From CAZIPE01 sp964541305 (GTDB lineage: Bacteria > Patescibacteriota > Saccharimonadia > Saccharimonadales > UBA7683), in assembly GCA_964541305.1 (NCBI GenBank), contig CAZIPE010000010.1:1-36287 (forward strand): DNA of 36,287 nucleotides, given 5' to 3'. Every line of letters begins with the position of its first letter. Positions within the stretch are counted from its first letter, which is position 1. The notes beneath the pieces were generated by a model. It saw nothing but the letters and a program-made list of their open reading frames with translations. It searched no databases and was not told the DNA's origin. The position numbers were made by a program, and so were the translations under genes. Positions 22,689-30,716 of this stretch are shown here, in pieces.

Positions 22689-23784
22689 CTGTTGCTCCTA
22701 GCTGGCCATCTCTTAATTCAATACTAATTTTCTCACCTATTGTAACATCACTGATTCTGCTCACTATGCCCTGCTTGGACCGAATGAGTCCGTACCCTCT
22801 TTTGAGCGCTGCGTGCGGGCTCAATTGGTCAATAACCCGAATGAGCCCGACAATACGTTCGTGAGTGCGCGAAAAGTACCGTTCAGCCCGTTCGTGCAGT
22901 AAGGTGTTGTAACTCCCAAGGTCTTCCGTTTGACGGGTGATGAAGCGTGCCAGCGACTCTTCAAGGTAGTAGCTATTTTTCTGAACTTTCGAAAGATAAT
23001 CTACCCTATCGGGCACAACTAACTGCGCCGCGTTACTTGGAGTACTCGCGCGAACATCAGCAACCAACTCAGCGAGCGACGTATCCACCTCATGACCGAT
23101 TCCTACGACAGTTGGAATACGACTACCCGCCACTGCCCGCACCACTTCCTCATGATTAAACGCAGCTAAATCATCTGCTGATCCACCACCCCTAATAACC
23201 ACCAGCACATTTGCAGGTTCAGCCTGTTGATTGAGCCACTGTATAGCCGATACAATCTCAGCCGGAGCGTTGAGCCCCTGCACTCCCACGTCTGCCAGTT
23301 CAATATGAAGCCCACCCCAGCGCGCATCAATAATTTTTGAAAAATCCGCCCAGCCTGCCGCACCTCGTGAGCTCACAACTGCAATGTGAGTTGGAAATAC
23401 TGGAAGTGTACGCTTACGCGAATCGTCAAACAGCCCTTCCGCCTCAAGCTTCTTCTTTAGAACGTCGAAAGCTTTTTTCAAACTTCCCTCACCTATCGGC
23501 TGCAGTTCACGAACCGTAAGGCTAAATCGCCCTTTACTTGTGAGGGTCGGCTCAACCAGTAGTCGCACCTTCATTCCATCTTCAAGTGGAAATTTAAGCG
23601 CAAAAGCCATCATGAAACAGCTGAGACTACTCTCATCATCCTTCACGTCAAAAAAGACAAATTTGCCTCGATTAATATTAAAACCACTGACCTCGCCTTC
23701 AATTAGCAATGCTGGAACAGCAGCGTGAAGCGTCTCATTTATGACATCTGAAGCCTGTGAAACAGTGAGAATTTCGTCAAACAT
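22672..23784 (-). CDS. xseA: Exodeoxyribonuclease VII large subunit
   Basis: ExoVII degrades single-stranded DNA. The 370-residue protein has an N-terminal OB-fold (VEGEVSGFNI-like, about 25-105: EGEVSGFNINRGKFVFFDVKD), then the nuclease domain with VVSSRGAAGWADF, VIRGGGSADDLAAF, VGIGHEVDTSLAELVADVRA and STPSNAAQLVVPD, and a coiled-coil region before the C-terminus. The ATG at 23784 is preferred because the text begins LTVSQASDVINE directly after it; it overlaps the upstream flippase gene by 8 nt (ATGTTTGA). Confidence 0.92.
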   Translation of the reverse strand: MFDEILTVSQASDVINETLHAAVPALLIEGEVSGFNINRGKFVFFDVKDDESSLSCFMMAFALKFPLEDGMKVRLLVEPTLTSKGRFSLTVRELQPIGEGSLKKAFDVLKKKLEAEGLFDDSRKRTLPVFPTHIAVVSSRGAAGWADFSKIIDARWGGLHIELADVGVQGLNAPAEIVSAIQWLNQQAEPANVLVVIRGGGSADDLAAFNHEEVVRAVAGSRIPTVVGIGHEVDTSLAELVADVRASTPSNAAQLVVPDRVDYLSKVQKNSYYLEESLARFITRQTEDLGSYNTLLHERAERYFSRTHERIVGLIRVIDQLSPHAALKRGYGLIRSKQGIVSRISDVTIGEKISIELRDGQLGATVDEKQ

Positions 23785-24868
23785 GTGGAGCAATAGATTT
23801 CTTTTTTCTTCGATACGATTCGGCATCGACACCAAGATCTGGTAACGCTCGGTTATAAAAGTAGAAGCCGATTGACAAACTTAGTAGCATATTAATAATG
23901 CGATAAATTAAGGTAACGGAAAGGCTTAGGCCCGCTGGAATACCTGCCGATACCATCACAGTTGTCATGAGTGCCTCGTACACACCAATCCCACCCGGTA
24001 AAATCGCAACGAGCCCCGCAAAGTTTGCCAGAGCATACGCTATAATTACTGCCCCCGGATTGATCCATGCTCCATGCGCAATATAGACCGCGTAAATCGT
24101 AGCAAGTTCTGTAATATTGCCAAGAAGTGAGTACGCAAACGGTCGACGAATTTCACCCCAATTTTCTTTAATGTGCTGATAGTTCTGATGCATCTCCTCA
24201 AAGACATATTCCACACGCTTTAGGTTGATGGATTCTGGGTTTTTCGGTCGAATAATTTGTATGACTTTGTTAAGAAATTTAGTAAGACTCTGGGTAAATC
24301 GGTGAATTCTCCCTTTACTACTAATGATATATACGCCGATAATTGTTGAGAACAACACAATAAACGCAAACGAACACGTAATCAGAATTGTCATATTACT
24401 GGCACTACCGCCAAGCGCAAGCATGAATAGCCCAATGAACAGCAGAATGATATACGTCAGAAATGTCAGCATAAAGCGCATCGCTTGTGTAAACGTTGCC
24501 TGAGCGGTACTGACACCAAACGGTTTCAAGCGTGCACGCAAATACGTAAAGCCAGATACTCCGCCCGTCGGGAAGACGACATTCACAAAATTGAGCTCCA
24601 ACATAATCTTGTACATCTCACGACGAGGAATATTTTTAGACTGCTTACTTGCGATAATGCCAAGTATTTCATAGTAGACATGTGCCCAACATGAGTAGTT
24701 CATCGCCTGCAGGGGAATCACTAAGAACAAAACGATCGTATTCAGTTCACGAAGCCGCACCCATGTTTCCATAAGATCGTCGCGCAGTAACACTATGGCT
24801 ACCAGCAATGCACCGATTGTAAACACGTTGAGCAGTAACTTCCAATTTTTTGTAATAAAGTGTTTCAT
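23777..24868 (-). CDS. Flippase-like integral membrane protein (LPG synthase TM / UPF0104 family)
   Basis: The 363-residue protein has about eight membrane spans and the family motifs FPTGGVSGFTYLRARLKPFG and LVAILPGGIGVYEALMTTVM. It matches the membrane half of lysyl-phosphatidylglycerol synthase (AglD-like), which flips or transfers lipid-linked groups, but lacks the soluble aminoacyltransferase half. The substrate is unknown. A TGG-TATAAT (24881-24889) lies 12 nt before the ATG and shares a short divergent region with the plus-strand methyltransferase gene. It overlaps xseA by 8 nt. Confidence 0.8.
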   Translation of the reverse strand: MKHFITKNWKLLLNVFTIGALLVAIVLLRDDLMETWVRLRELNTIVLFLVIPLQAMNYSCWAHVYYEILGIIASKQSKNIPRREMYKIMLELNFVNVVFPTGGVSGFTYLRARLKPFGVSTAQATFTQAMRFMLTFLTYIILLFIGLFMLALGGSASNMTILITCSFAFIVLFSTIIGVYIISSKGRIHRFTQSLTKFLNKVIQIIRPKNPESINLKRVEYVFEEMHQNYQHIKENWGEIRRPFAYSLLGNITELATIYAVYIAHGAWINPGAVIIAYALANFAGLVAILPGGIGVYEALMTTVMVSAGIPAGLSLSVTLIYRIINMLLSLSIGFYFYNRALPDLGVDAESYRRKKKSIAPHV

Positions 24869-24902
24869 TTCTTGGTACTAATTATACCAGTTCTCTCCCC
24901 GC

Positions 24903-24931
24903 TTGAAACTTTATACCAGATACTTGATACT
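24903..24931 (+). promoter_or_regulatory. Promoter for the leaderless methyltransferase gene
   Basis: TTGAAA (24903-24908) and GATACT (24926-24931), 17 nt apart. Exactly 6 nt (AGTGTT) separate the -10 from the ATG at 24938. Confidence 0.65.
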
Positions 24932-24937
24932 AGTGTT

Positions 24938-26170
24938 ATGCAAATAGCCATTTTGGGGCGACAGCCTAAACTATCGTTAGCTGAACTAGAGTCGCTTTTT
25001 GGTGCGGAAAAACTAACTGTAATAAATAGTTACACTGCACTCGTTGATACCGACGAACTCCTTCCACAAGCACAGCTTGGCGGAACAATGAAGAGTGCAA
25101 AATTTCTTACCCGTCTGCAAAAAACAGATTTGTCAGGAGCATTTGTGTATCTGCAAAAAACGATTCCCGACCACCTACCTCAACTTCCTGAAGGCAAGCT
25201 TCAACTTGGCGTGAGTTGCTATGGCTTTGACGTGAAGGCTGATTGGATTGTACGAAAAGTACTTGGCTTAAAAAAAGTCATTAAAAACAGTGGACGAAGT
25301 GTGCGCATTATTGAAAATAAAAAGCCTGAACTCGAAAGCGCCCAAGTGCTCTACAACAAACTCACCAGTCCTCTTGGATGGGAGTTGTTGCTAATTAAAG
25401 AGGGTGACGACGTTATTGTCGGACAGACTTCGTCGGTACAAAATATTGACGACTATTCTAAGCGAGATTTTGACCGCCCCAAAAGAGATAGCTTTGTTGG
25501 CATGTTGCCACCTAAGCTGGCACAAATTATGATCAATTTGGCCGTTGGCCAATTGGTAGATGGTAAATGGCAAATGGAAAATAGTAAAACCAACAAGCAA
25601 CAACAGACAGTTATAGATCCCTTTTGTGGCACTGGTGTGGTCTTGCAGGAGGCGCTCCTAATGGGACACAGCGTGTTTGGCTCAGATATCAGCCAGAAGA
25701 TGGTCGAATACACGCGCGTAAACCTAGATTGGTTGCTTGAAAAGTACAAAATGAATAGTAACAAATATGGAGTTGAAGTGGCGGATGCTACCACCCACAA
25801 GTGGCCTCTCTCGGATCTTCAGTCTTCAGCCCAAAGCCTTGCCGTAGTCTGCGAGACATACCTCGGTAAACCACTCGTGTCTCTGCCCACTCATCGTGAA
25901 CTTGATGAAATTATGAGTGAAGCGAATGATATTGCTAAAAAATTTCTGAACAATATTGCGCCTCAACTCAAACAAGATACCCGTTTATGCCTCGCACTCC
26001 CCGCCTGGTATCTGAATAATGGTGAGTATCACCACCTTAAAGTACTTGACCACTTGACTGATTTGGGGTACAATCGATTAGATCTAAGACACGCTACGAA
26101 ATCTGAGTTGATATACCATCGTCCAGATCAAATTGTAGCCAGAGAATTAACTATTTTGGAGAAAATCTAA
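24938..26170 (+). CDS. Trm-G10/UPF0020-like RNA methyltransferase
   Basis: The 410-residue protein has an N-terminal THUMP-like region (about 1-150) that would bind RNA, and a C-terminal Rossmann methyltransferase with VIDPFCGTGVVLQEALLMGH (motif I) and VFGSDISQKMVEYTRVNL. It resembles the tRNA guanosine-10 N2-methyltransferase family (Trm-G10, PF01170). The usual catalytic D/N-P-P-Y motif is replaced by VCETYLGKPL. The ATG at 24938 is fixed by a -10 box 6 nt upstream; a frame from 24860 would contain the promoter. It is followed by rpmA after 2 nt, so L27 is co-transcribed with it. Confidence 0.78.
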   Translation: MQIAILGRQPKLSLAELESLFGAEKLTVINSYTALVDTDELLPQAQLGGTMKSAKFLTRLQKTDLSGAFVYLQKTIPDHLPQLPEGKLQLGVSCYGFDVKADWIVRKVLGLKKVIKNSGRSVRIIENKKPELESAQVLYNKLTSPLGWELLLIKEGDDVIVGQTSSVQNIDDYSKRDFDRPKRDSFVGMLPPKLAQIMINLAVGQLVDGKWQMENSKTNKQQQTVIDPFCGTGVVLQEALLMGHSVFGSDISQKMVEYTRVNLDWLLEKYKMNSNKYGVEVADATTHKWPLSDLQSSAQSLAVVCETYLGKPLVSLPTHRELDEIMSEANDIAKKFLNNIAPQLKQDTRLCLALPAWYLNNGEYHHLKVLDHLTDLGYNRLDLRHATKSELIYHRPDQIVARELTILEKI

Positions 26171-26172
26171 GT

Positions 26173-26445
26173 ATGTCACATGTAAAAGCTGGTGGAAGCT
26201 CAAAAAACCTCAAGGACCCACAAGGTCATCGTCTTGGCGTAAAACGCTTCGGTGGCGAAACTGTGAAAACTGGTGATGTTATTGTTCGCCAAGTTGGTAT
26301 GACTAAACGCGCCGGTACCGGCACCTTCCTTTCACGCAACTTTACTATTCACGCAGCAAAAGACGGCGTAGTCTCCTACACCAAACGAAACGTAAAAAGT
26401 TTCACCGGCAAAAACCACCCCCGCGTCGAAGTTTCAGTTAAATAA
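26173..26445 (+). CDS. rpmA: 50S ribosomal protein L27
   Basis: L27 reaches the peptidyl-transferase centre of the ribosome. The 90-residue protein carries the typical start AGGSSKNLKDPQGHRLGVKR followed by FGGE, then VKTGDVIVRQ. The second half (MTKRAGTGTFLSRNFTIHAA) diverges from the common GRDHTLFA pattern. The N-terminus starts MSHVKAGG, with no extra cleavable leader. The usual neighbour rplU is absent; the gene is 2 nt behind the methyltransferase and has a GGAG ahead of its ATG. Confidence 0.93.
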   Translation: MSHVKAGGSSKNLKDPQGHRLGVKRFGGETVKTGDVIVRQVGMTKRAGTGTFLSRNFTIHAAKDGVVSYTKRNVKSFTGKNHPRVEVSVK

Positions 26446-26451
26446 CAGCTT

Positions 26452-27108
26452 CTATTTTAGTCGTGACCGTACTGCATCAAGCTGCATAAATACTCTGTAG
26501 TAGTTCTCTGCTTGCGCTTGAGCTTTTGGAGAAAGTGAATTATACCCCTGGCCAGACATATTCCCATGATCAATCGAGGCCTGTCCATCGCCACGCCGTT
26601 GTGCGTCGGCTTTGTTTAGACGATTGGCCGCGTATCGCCATAAATTCATCACATCATCTCCGCTGTCCTTAAACTCGTCTTTAATTTTATCCAACTGTTT
26701 TTTAAGATCAACTTCTTCGTCTTGCAAAGCTAGTTTAGCATCTACTGGCGAGATAGCTTCAGCCTCTTTCAACTTTACGCTACTTCTTAGAGCTGAATGA
26801 GCTGCACCTGCGATAACTGGACCAGGAATATCACTTGCTTCAATCAGCTTTTTTTCTGCCGGCTGCCAACTCTTAAGAACACTGGTTGATACGGTTTTTT
26901 GTAGAACTCCACCATCATCGCCTATTTTTTCTATTACACACATTTCTGAAGATACACCAGGTAATTTTGGGTCTTCTACTAGAAACCGACTCGCCACACT
27001 CCAGCCACCTTCAACTGAGCCGTTGGTTCTACGAACCAAGAATTCACCATCAACCAAATCATTATTGGCTATTTCAGGTGTTGCGTAACTTTTTATTTCA
27101 GGTGACAT
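26452..27108 (-). CDS. Hypothetical soluble protein
   Basis: The 218-residue protein is not recognised. The first half (about 1-85) looks beta-rich (GEFLVRRTNGSVEGGWSVAS). The second (about 115-218) is helical and charged with DEEVDLKKQLDKIKDEFKD, and ends in a Gln/Ala-rich stretch AQAQAENYYRVF. No signal peptide or membrane span is seen. A strong promoter precedes it, so it is likely a real expressed gene. It converges with rpmA at a distance of 6 nt. Confidence 0.55.
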   Translation of the reverse strand: MSPEIKSYATPEIANNDLVDGEFLVRRTNGSVEGGWSVASRFLVEDPKLPGVSSEMCVIEKIGDDGGVLQKTVSTSVLKSWQPAEKKLIEASDIPGPVIAGAAHSALRSSVKLKEAEAISPVDAKLALQDEEVDLKKQLDKIKDEFKDSGDDVMNLWRYAANRLNKADAQRRGDGQASIDHGNMSGQGYNSLSPKAQAQAENYYRVFMQLDAVRSRLK

Positions 27109-27130
27109 GGTGTTTCCTATTTACCTACAC

Positions 27131-27159
27131 ATATTAGCATAAGCTTGATGGTTTGTCAA
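27131..27159 (-). promoter_or_regulatory. Consensus-like promoter of the 26452-27108 gene
   Basis: TTGACA (27154-27159) and TAATAT (27131-27136), 17 nt apart, followed by a short leader with AGGAAA about 5 nt before the ATG at 27108. Confidence 0.65.
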
Positions 27160-27180
27160 CAGATTGTCTTGAGATGTGTT

Positions 27181-27372
27181 TTAATCTTCAGATACTTGAG
27201 TGGCCACATCGGGTGGCTGAAGTTCGGAAAGTGGAATTTCACGCCAACCACCTTTTGTTGGCACTGTTTGTGCATTTCCTGTCGCGATTTTCAAAACGTT
27301 ATGTATCAATATCGAAACACCAAGGACAACACTAATAGCTACCCCACCCCTAATTAAAGGGTCTTTTTCCAT
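27181..27372 (-). CDS. Small membrane protein, function unknown
   Basis: The 63-residue protein has one span (about 10-30) and an acidic extracytoplasmic or cytosolic tail with PPDVATQVSED. It starts 7 nt after the receiver gene and should be co-transcribed with it, so it may work in the same signalling path. No family is recognised. Confidence 0.5.
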   Translation of the reverse strand: MEKDPLIRGGVAISVVLGVSILIHNVLKIATGNAQTVPTKGGWREIPLSELQPPDVATQVSED

Positions 27373-27379
27373 TGTTTAT

Positions 27380-27763
27380 TTAGCTATCTTTTCCTAAATG
27401 GTGCTTGATTCGCTCTACTACATCTGCAATCACTACTTGTGATTTAACTAAGTAATCATCTACACCGAGGCTTTCGGCGCGTTCTTTATCTTTTGCTTGG
27501 CCAAGGGCGGTAAGCATAATAATGCGCATGTTTGATGTTTCTGGAGTATTGCGTAGAATATCTAGTACATCGAAGCCACTAATTTTTGGCATCATGACAT
27601 CAAGCAGAATTAAATCCGGATGATATTTAACCGCGGTTGAAAGTGCATCTTCACCATTGGCCACGTGTTGCACTTCGAAGCCTTCGGCTTCAAGACGCAA
27701 GGTATACATTTGTGCTAACGCTTCATCGTCTTCAACAAGGAGAATTTTTGATTGTGTGCTCAT
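27380..27763 (-). CDS. Single-domain response regulator (CheY-like)
   Basis: The 127-residue receiver has E11-D12-D13, phospho-acceptor D55 in LILLDVMMPKISG, T85 in MLTA and K107 in DYLVKSQV. No output domain or kinase is adjacent. The ATG lies exactly 6 nt after a TATATT, so its transcript should be leaderless; its promoter sits in the 14-nt gap behind pyrG. Confidence 0.88.
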   Translation of the reverse strand: MSTQSKILLVEDDEALAQMYTLRLEAEGFEVQHVANGEDALSTAVKYHPDLILLDVMMPKISGFDVLDILRNTPETSNMRIIMLTALGQAKDKERAESLGVDDYLVKSQVVIADVVERIKHHLGKDS

Positions 27764-27769
27764 GACTCA

Positions 27770-27775
27770 AATATA
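27770..27775 (-). promoter_or_regulatory. -10 box of the leaderless receiver gene
   Basis: TATATT on the minus strand with exactly 6 nt (TGAGTC) before the ATG at 27763. Any -35 element would lie within the 3' end of pyrG. Confidence 0.5.
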
Positions 27776-27777
27776 CC

Positions 27778-29391
27778 CTAAACCCGCGACTTTTTCAATG
27801 CGCTAATGAAACCATCAAACAGAGGTCCGGGTCGATTCGGTCGTGAAGTGAACTCAGGGTGAAATTGGCTGGCAATAAAGTAAGGATGATCTTTCTTCTC
27901 GATTATTTCTACTAAATTACCTTTCTTCCACGTGCCACTCACCTGCATTCCTGCCTTTTCGAGCTGTGTGCGATACTCATTGTTAAACTCATAGCGATGA
28001 CGATGGCGCTCAAATACTGCTTTTTTAGCGTACAGTTTCTTTGCGAGACTTCCCGGGGCAAGCTCACATTCATAATTACCCAGACGCATGGTTCCACCTG
28101 TTCCTTCTTTACCTTTTTGATCGACCATGGTGCTGATGACCGGGTCTGGTGTTTCAGGGGCAAATTCAGTGGAATTGGCTTCTCTCAAGCCAAATGAGCG
28201 CAGTGCACCAATCGCTGCAACCTGCATACCCAAACACAGACCAAGATATGGAATATTATGAGAAAGCGCATATTGTGCAGCTTTAATTTTGCCCTCAATA
28301 CCTCGCGAGCCGAAGCCTCCGGGAATAACAATGCCATCCACCTTCTTTACAACTTGTGAAAGCTTTAATGTGCCTTTTTCAATGTCCTCAGCACTTAGCC
28401 ATATAATTTCAATCTTTGCATCGTGTGCCCAGCCGGCTGCTCGCAGGGCCTCCACTACTGAAAAATACGTATCATCATTATCAAGATATTTCGCCACCAT
28501 CCCAACCCTCAGCGTACGCTCAGGTTTTTTTGTAATACTCTGTACCATCTTTTTCCACTCTTTATTTTGCGGTTTTTTAGCCTTGAGCTTCAGACGATTC
28601 ACCACATATTTACCAATCCCCCGCTGTTCAAGCGAAAGCGGCACTTCATAAATCGTGGAAGCATTAGGAAGCAGTGCAATCGCTTCTTCGGGAATTCCAC
28701 CGAATAAACTGAGTTTGCGAATGATTGATTCAGGCGCTGGTGCTTCACTACGAACCATCAACATGTCGGGAACTATCCCAGTATTCCTTAAATCTCGCAC
28801 CGCATTTTGAGCTGGTTTTGTTTTATATTCCTTGCTCGCACCCAAATATGGAACATACACCACGTGCACATATGCGCAGTTCTCGCGCCCTTGGCGCACG
28901 CCCAGTTCTCGAATTGCCTCTATAAACGCTTGCCCTTCAATATCACCAACCGTTCCACCAACTTCTACAATATGCACATCAAAGCCCTTAGCTGCCGCTT
29001 GAATGTGCTCTTGCATCACCTCAATAACGTGGGGCACAATCTGGACTGTTTTGCCTAAGTATTTGCCAGCACGCTCATCATCTATAACCTTGCGGAGCAC
29101 GCGACCACTCATTAAACTACTCTCTTGAGTCAGTTCTGCATCCAAGAAGCGCTCGTAGTGGCCGAGGTCTAAATCCGTTTCAGCACCATCTTTAGTAACA
29201 AAACACTCACCGTGCTCTGCTGGGTTTAATGTACCCGCATCAACATTAAGATACGGATCACATTTTTGAATATTAACTGTTAGACCACGAGATTTGAGAA
29301 TGTTACCGATAGAGGCTGCGGTAATGCCCTTTCCTACTCCTGAAAGAACACCCCCTGTCACAAAAATAAACTTAGGCACACTCGATGCCAC
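27778..29391 (-). CDS. pyrG: CTP synthase
   Basis: CTP synthase aminates UTP to CTP using glutamine. The 537-residue protein has the synthetase domain with FVTGGVLSGVGKGITAASIG and QKCDPYLNVDAGTLNPAEHGE, and the glutaminase domain with PGGFGSRG, the catalytic Cys in GLCLGMQVA and the His-Glu pair in SQFHPEFTSRP. Length is normal. The start is a GTG at 29391, placed 6 nt after AAGGAGG (29398-29404); the TTG at 29397 directly abuts that SD and is unlikely. Confidence 0.95.
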   Translation of the reverse strand: MASSVPKFIFVTGGVLSGVGKGITAASIGNILKSRGLTVNIQKCDPYLNVDAGTLNPAEHGECFVTKDGAETDLDLGHYERFLDAELTQESSLMSGRVLRKVIDDERAGKYLGKTVQIVPHVIEVMQEHIQAAAKGFDVHIVEVGGTVGDIEGQAFIEAIRELGVRQGRENCAYVHVVYVPYLGASKEYKTKPAQNAVRDLRNTGIVPDMLMVRSEAPAPESIIRKLSLFGGIPEEAIALLPNASTIYEVPLSLEQRGIGKYVVNRLKLKAKKPQNKEWKKMVQSITKKPERTLRVGMVAKYLDNDDTYFSVVEALRAAGWAHDAKIEIIWLSAEDIEKGTLKLSQVVKKVDGIVIPGGFGSRGIEGKIKAAQYALSHNIPYLGLCLGMQVAAIGALRSFGLREANSTEFAPETPDPVISTMVDQKGKEGTGGTMRLGNYECELAPGSLAKKLYAKKAVFERHRHRYEFNNEYRTQLEKAGMQVSGTWKKGNLVEIIEKKDHPYFIASQFHPEFTSRPNRPGPLFDGFISALKKSRV

Positions 29392-29417
29392 CAGCAACCT
29401 CCTTATTAATAGATTCC

Positions 29418-29446
29418 ATCTTAACGAACTGTAGTTGTTTATGCAA
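29418..29446 (-). promoter_or_regulatory. pyrG promoter
   Basis: TTGCAT (29441-29446) and TAAGAT (29418-29423) on the minus strand, 17 nt apart. The short leader contains AAGGAGG before the GTG start. Confidence 0.6.
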
Positions 29447-29465
29447 GCATGGGCCTTATTGAGAG

Positions 29466-30686
29466 CTAATTCAACTCTTGCAAAGCACGATCTTTTTGCG
29501 GGTCTTTATCGGCTTCAAAATCTTTTGGTGTGAGTTTTACTTCAATATCGGGCTTAATACCTTCTTTATCGATATTCTTACCGTTAGGCGTAAACCAGCG
29601 AGCTACGGTTACTTTGAGTTTTCCGCCATTTGAAAGATCTAGCAGTTCTTGCACACTTCCCTTGCCGTAAGTCTTTTCACCTATTAGTTGGGCTGCTTTG
29701 TGGTCGCTCAGTGCTCCCGCAAGAATTTCACTCGCACTAGCTGAGCCACCGTTAATGAGCATCTTGGTTGGAATACCAGCCAGTGGCAGATTGTCGCCGC
29801 TCTTCAGGCTCGAAATCACTTTATCACCACGTCGTTCTTCAACCACTACTTTATTATCTAGCCATAAGCCGGCAATATCTACCGCGCTACTGAGTAAGCC
29901 GCCACCGTTATTACGCACATCAACAATAACCGATGAAACATTTTTTGCTTTAAAGTCTTGAGCTGCTTTTCGAGCTAGTTCCGAGGTGTCGTCACTAAAG
30001 CGCGATATTTTAAGGTAGCCTACATTACCATCTAGTATTTCGCTCTCTACGCTCGGTACATTAATTTCGGCTCGCACCACTGATATATCTTGCTTTACGC
30101 CATCCCGCACAATACCGAGTGTTACCGTACTGCCTACTTCACCACGAATCTTGTTAACGGCAGCGTCAATACTTAAACTCGTTGCGTCTTCTTTATTAAT
30201 GGTGATAATCTCATCGCCCGCACGAATACCGGCCTTTTGAGCGGGCGCTCCGTTGATTGGCGTAATAACGACAATCTTTCCGTCACGCTTACCAAGTTCA
30301 GCACCAATTCCAGTGAAGGTACCGTTGAGGTCATCTTCGAACTGCTGGGCTTCTTTTTCACTCAAATACACAGTATACGGGTCGCCTGCTGCATTCACTA
30401 GGCCTTGTTTTAAGCCATCCTCGAGTTTGTCTACCTCAAGTTTTCCATCAAACTTTTGCTTAAGTAGATCGTACACTTCTTCAGTAGAGCGAAAATCTAA
30501 ATTACGCGTAAGGCTGGTATTGGCGCTGTTTGAATACGGGGCGAAAAACCAATCACCAATGAATTGAAAACGATTACCGAGTACAAACGTAAGTAACGCA
30601 ACAGCAACTACAAAACCAAGCGAAAATGAGCGCTTTTTCTTACCGCTGTCACCTCTTTCGGTAGTCCTACGATTGTTTTTTGACAT
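29466..30686 (-). CDS. ctpA: S41-family C-terminal processing peptidase
   Basis: The 406-residue protein has an N-terminal anchor (about 22-38), a helical segment, a PDZ domain (about 115-200, with GIGAELG and AGIRAGDEIITIN) and the S41 protease core. The catalytic Ser lies in GGSASASE (S317) and the Lys in YGKGSVQ (K342), spaced as in Tsp/CtpA. Such enzymes trim secreted or envelope proteins outside the membrane; in other bacteria some regulate peptidoglycan hydrolases. A TACAAT 6 nt before the ATG indicates a leaderless message, divergent from the FemAB gene across 30 nt. Confidence 0.93.
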   Translation of the reverse strand: MSKNNRRTTERGDSGKKKRSFSLGFVVAVALLTFVLGNRFQFIGDWFFAPYSNSANTSLTRNLDFRSTEEVYDLLKQKFDGKLEVDKLEDGLKQGLVNAAGDPYTVYLSEKEAQQFEDDLNGTFTGIGAELGKRDGKIVVITPINGAPAQKAGIRAGDEIITINKEDATSLSIDAAVNKIRGEVGSTVTLGIVRDGVKQDISVVRAEINVPSVESEILDGNVGYLKISRFSDDTSELARKAAQDFKAKNVSSVIVDVRNNGGGLLSSAVDIAGLWLDNKVVVEERRGDKVISSLKSGDNLPLAGIPTKMLINGGSASASEILAGALSDHKAAQLIGEKTYGKGSVQELLDLSNGGKLKVTVARWFTPNGKNIDKEGIKPDIEVKLTPKDFEADKDPQKDRALQELN

Positions 30687-30692
30687 ATAAAA

Positions 30693-30701
30693 ATTGTATC
30701 A
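30693..30701 (-). promoter_or_regulatory. Extended -10 promoter, leaderless ctpA transcript
   Basis: TGA-TACAAT on the minus strand (TACAAT 30693-30698), with exactly 6 nt (TTTTAT) before the ATG at 30686. It lies in a 30-nt divergent gap. Confidence 0.6.
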
Positions 30702-30716
30702 TGAATACCAGACAAC

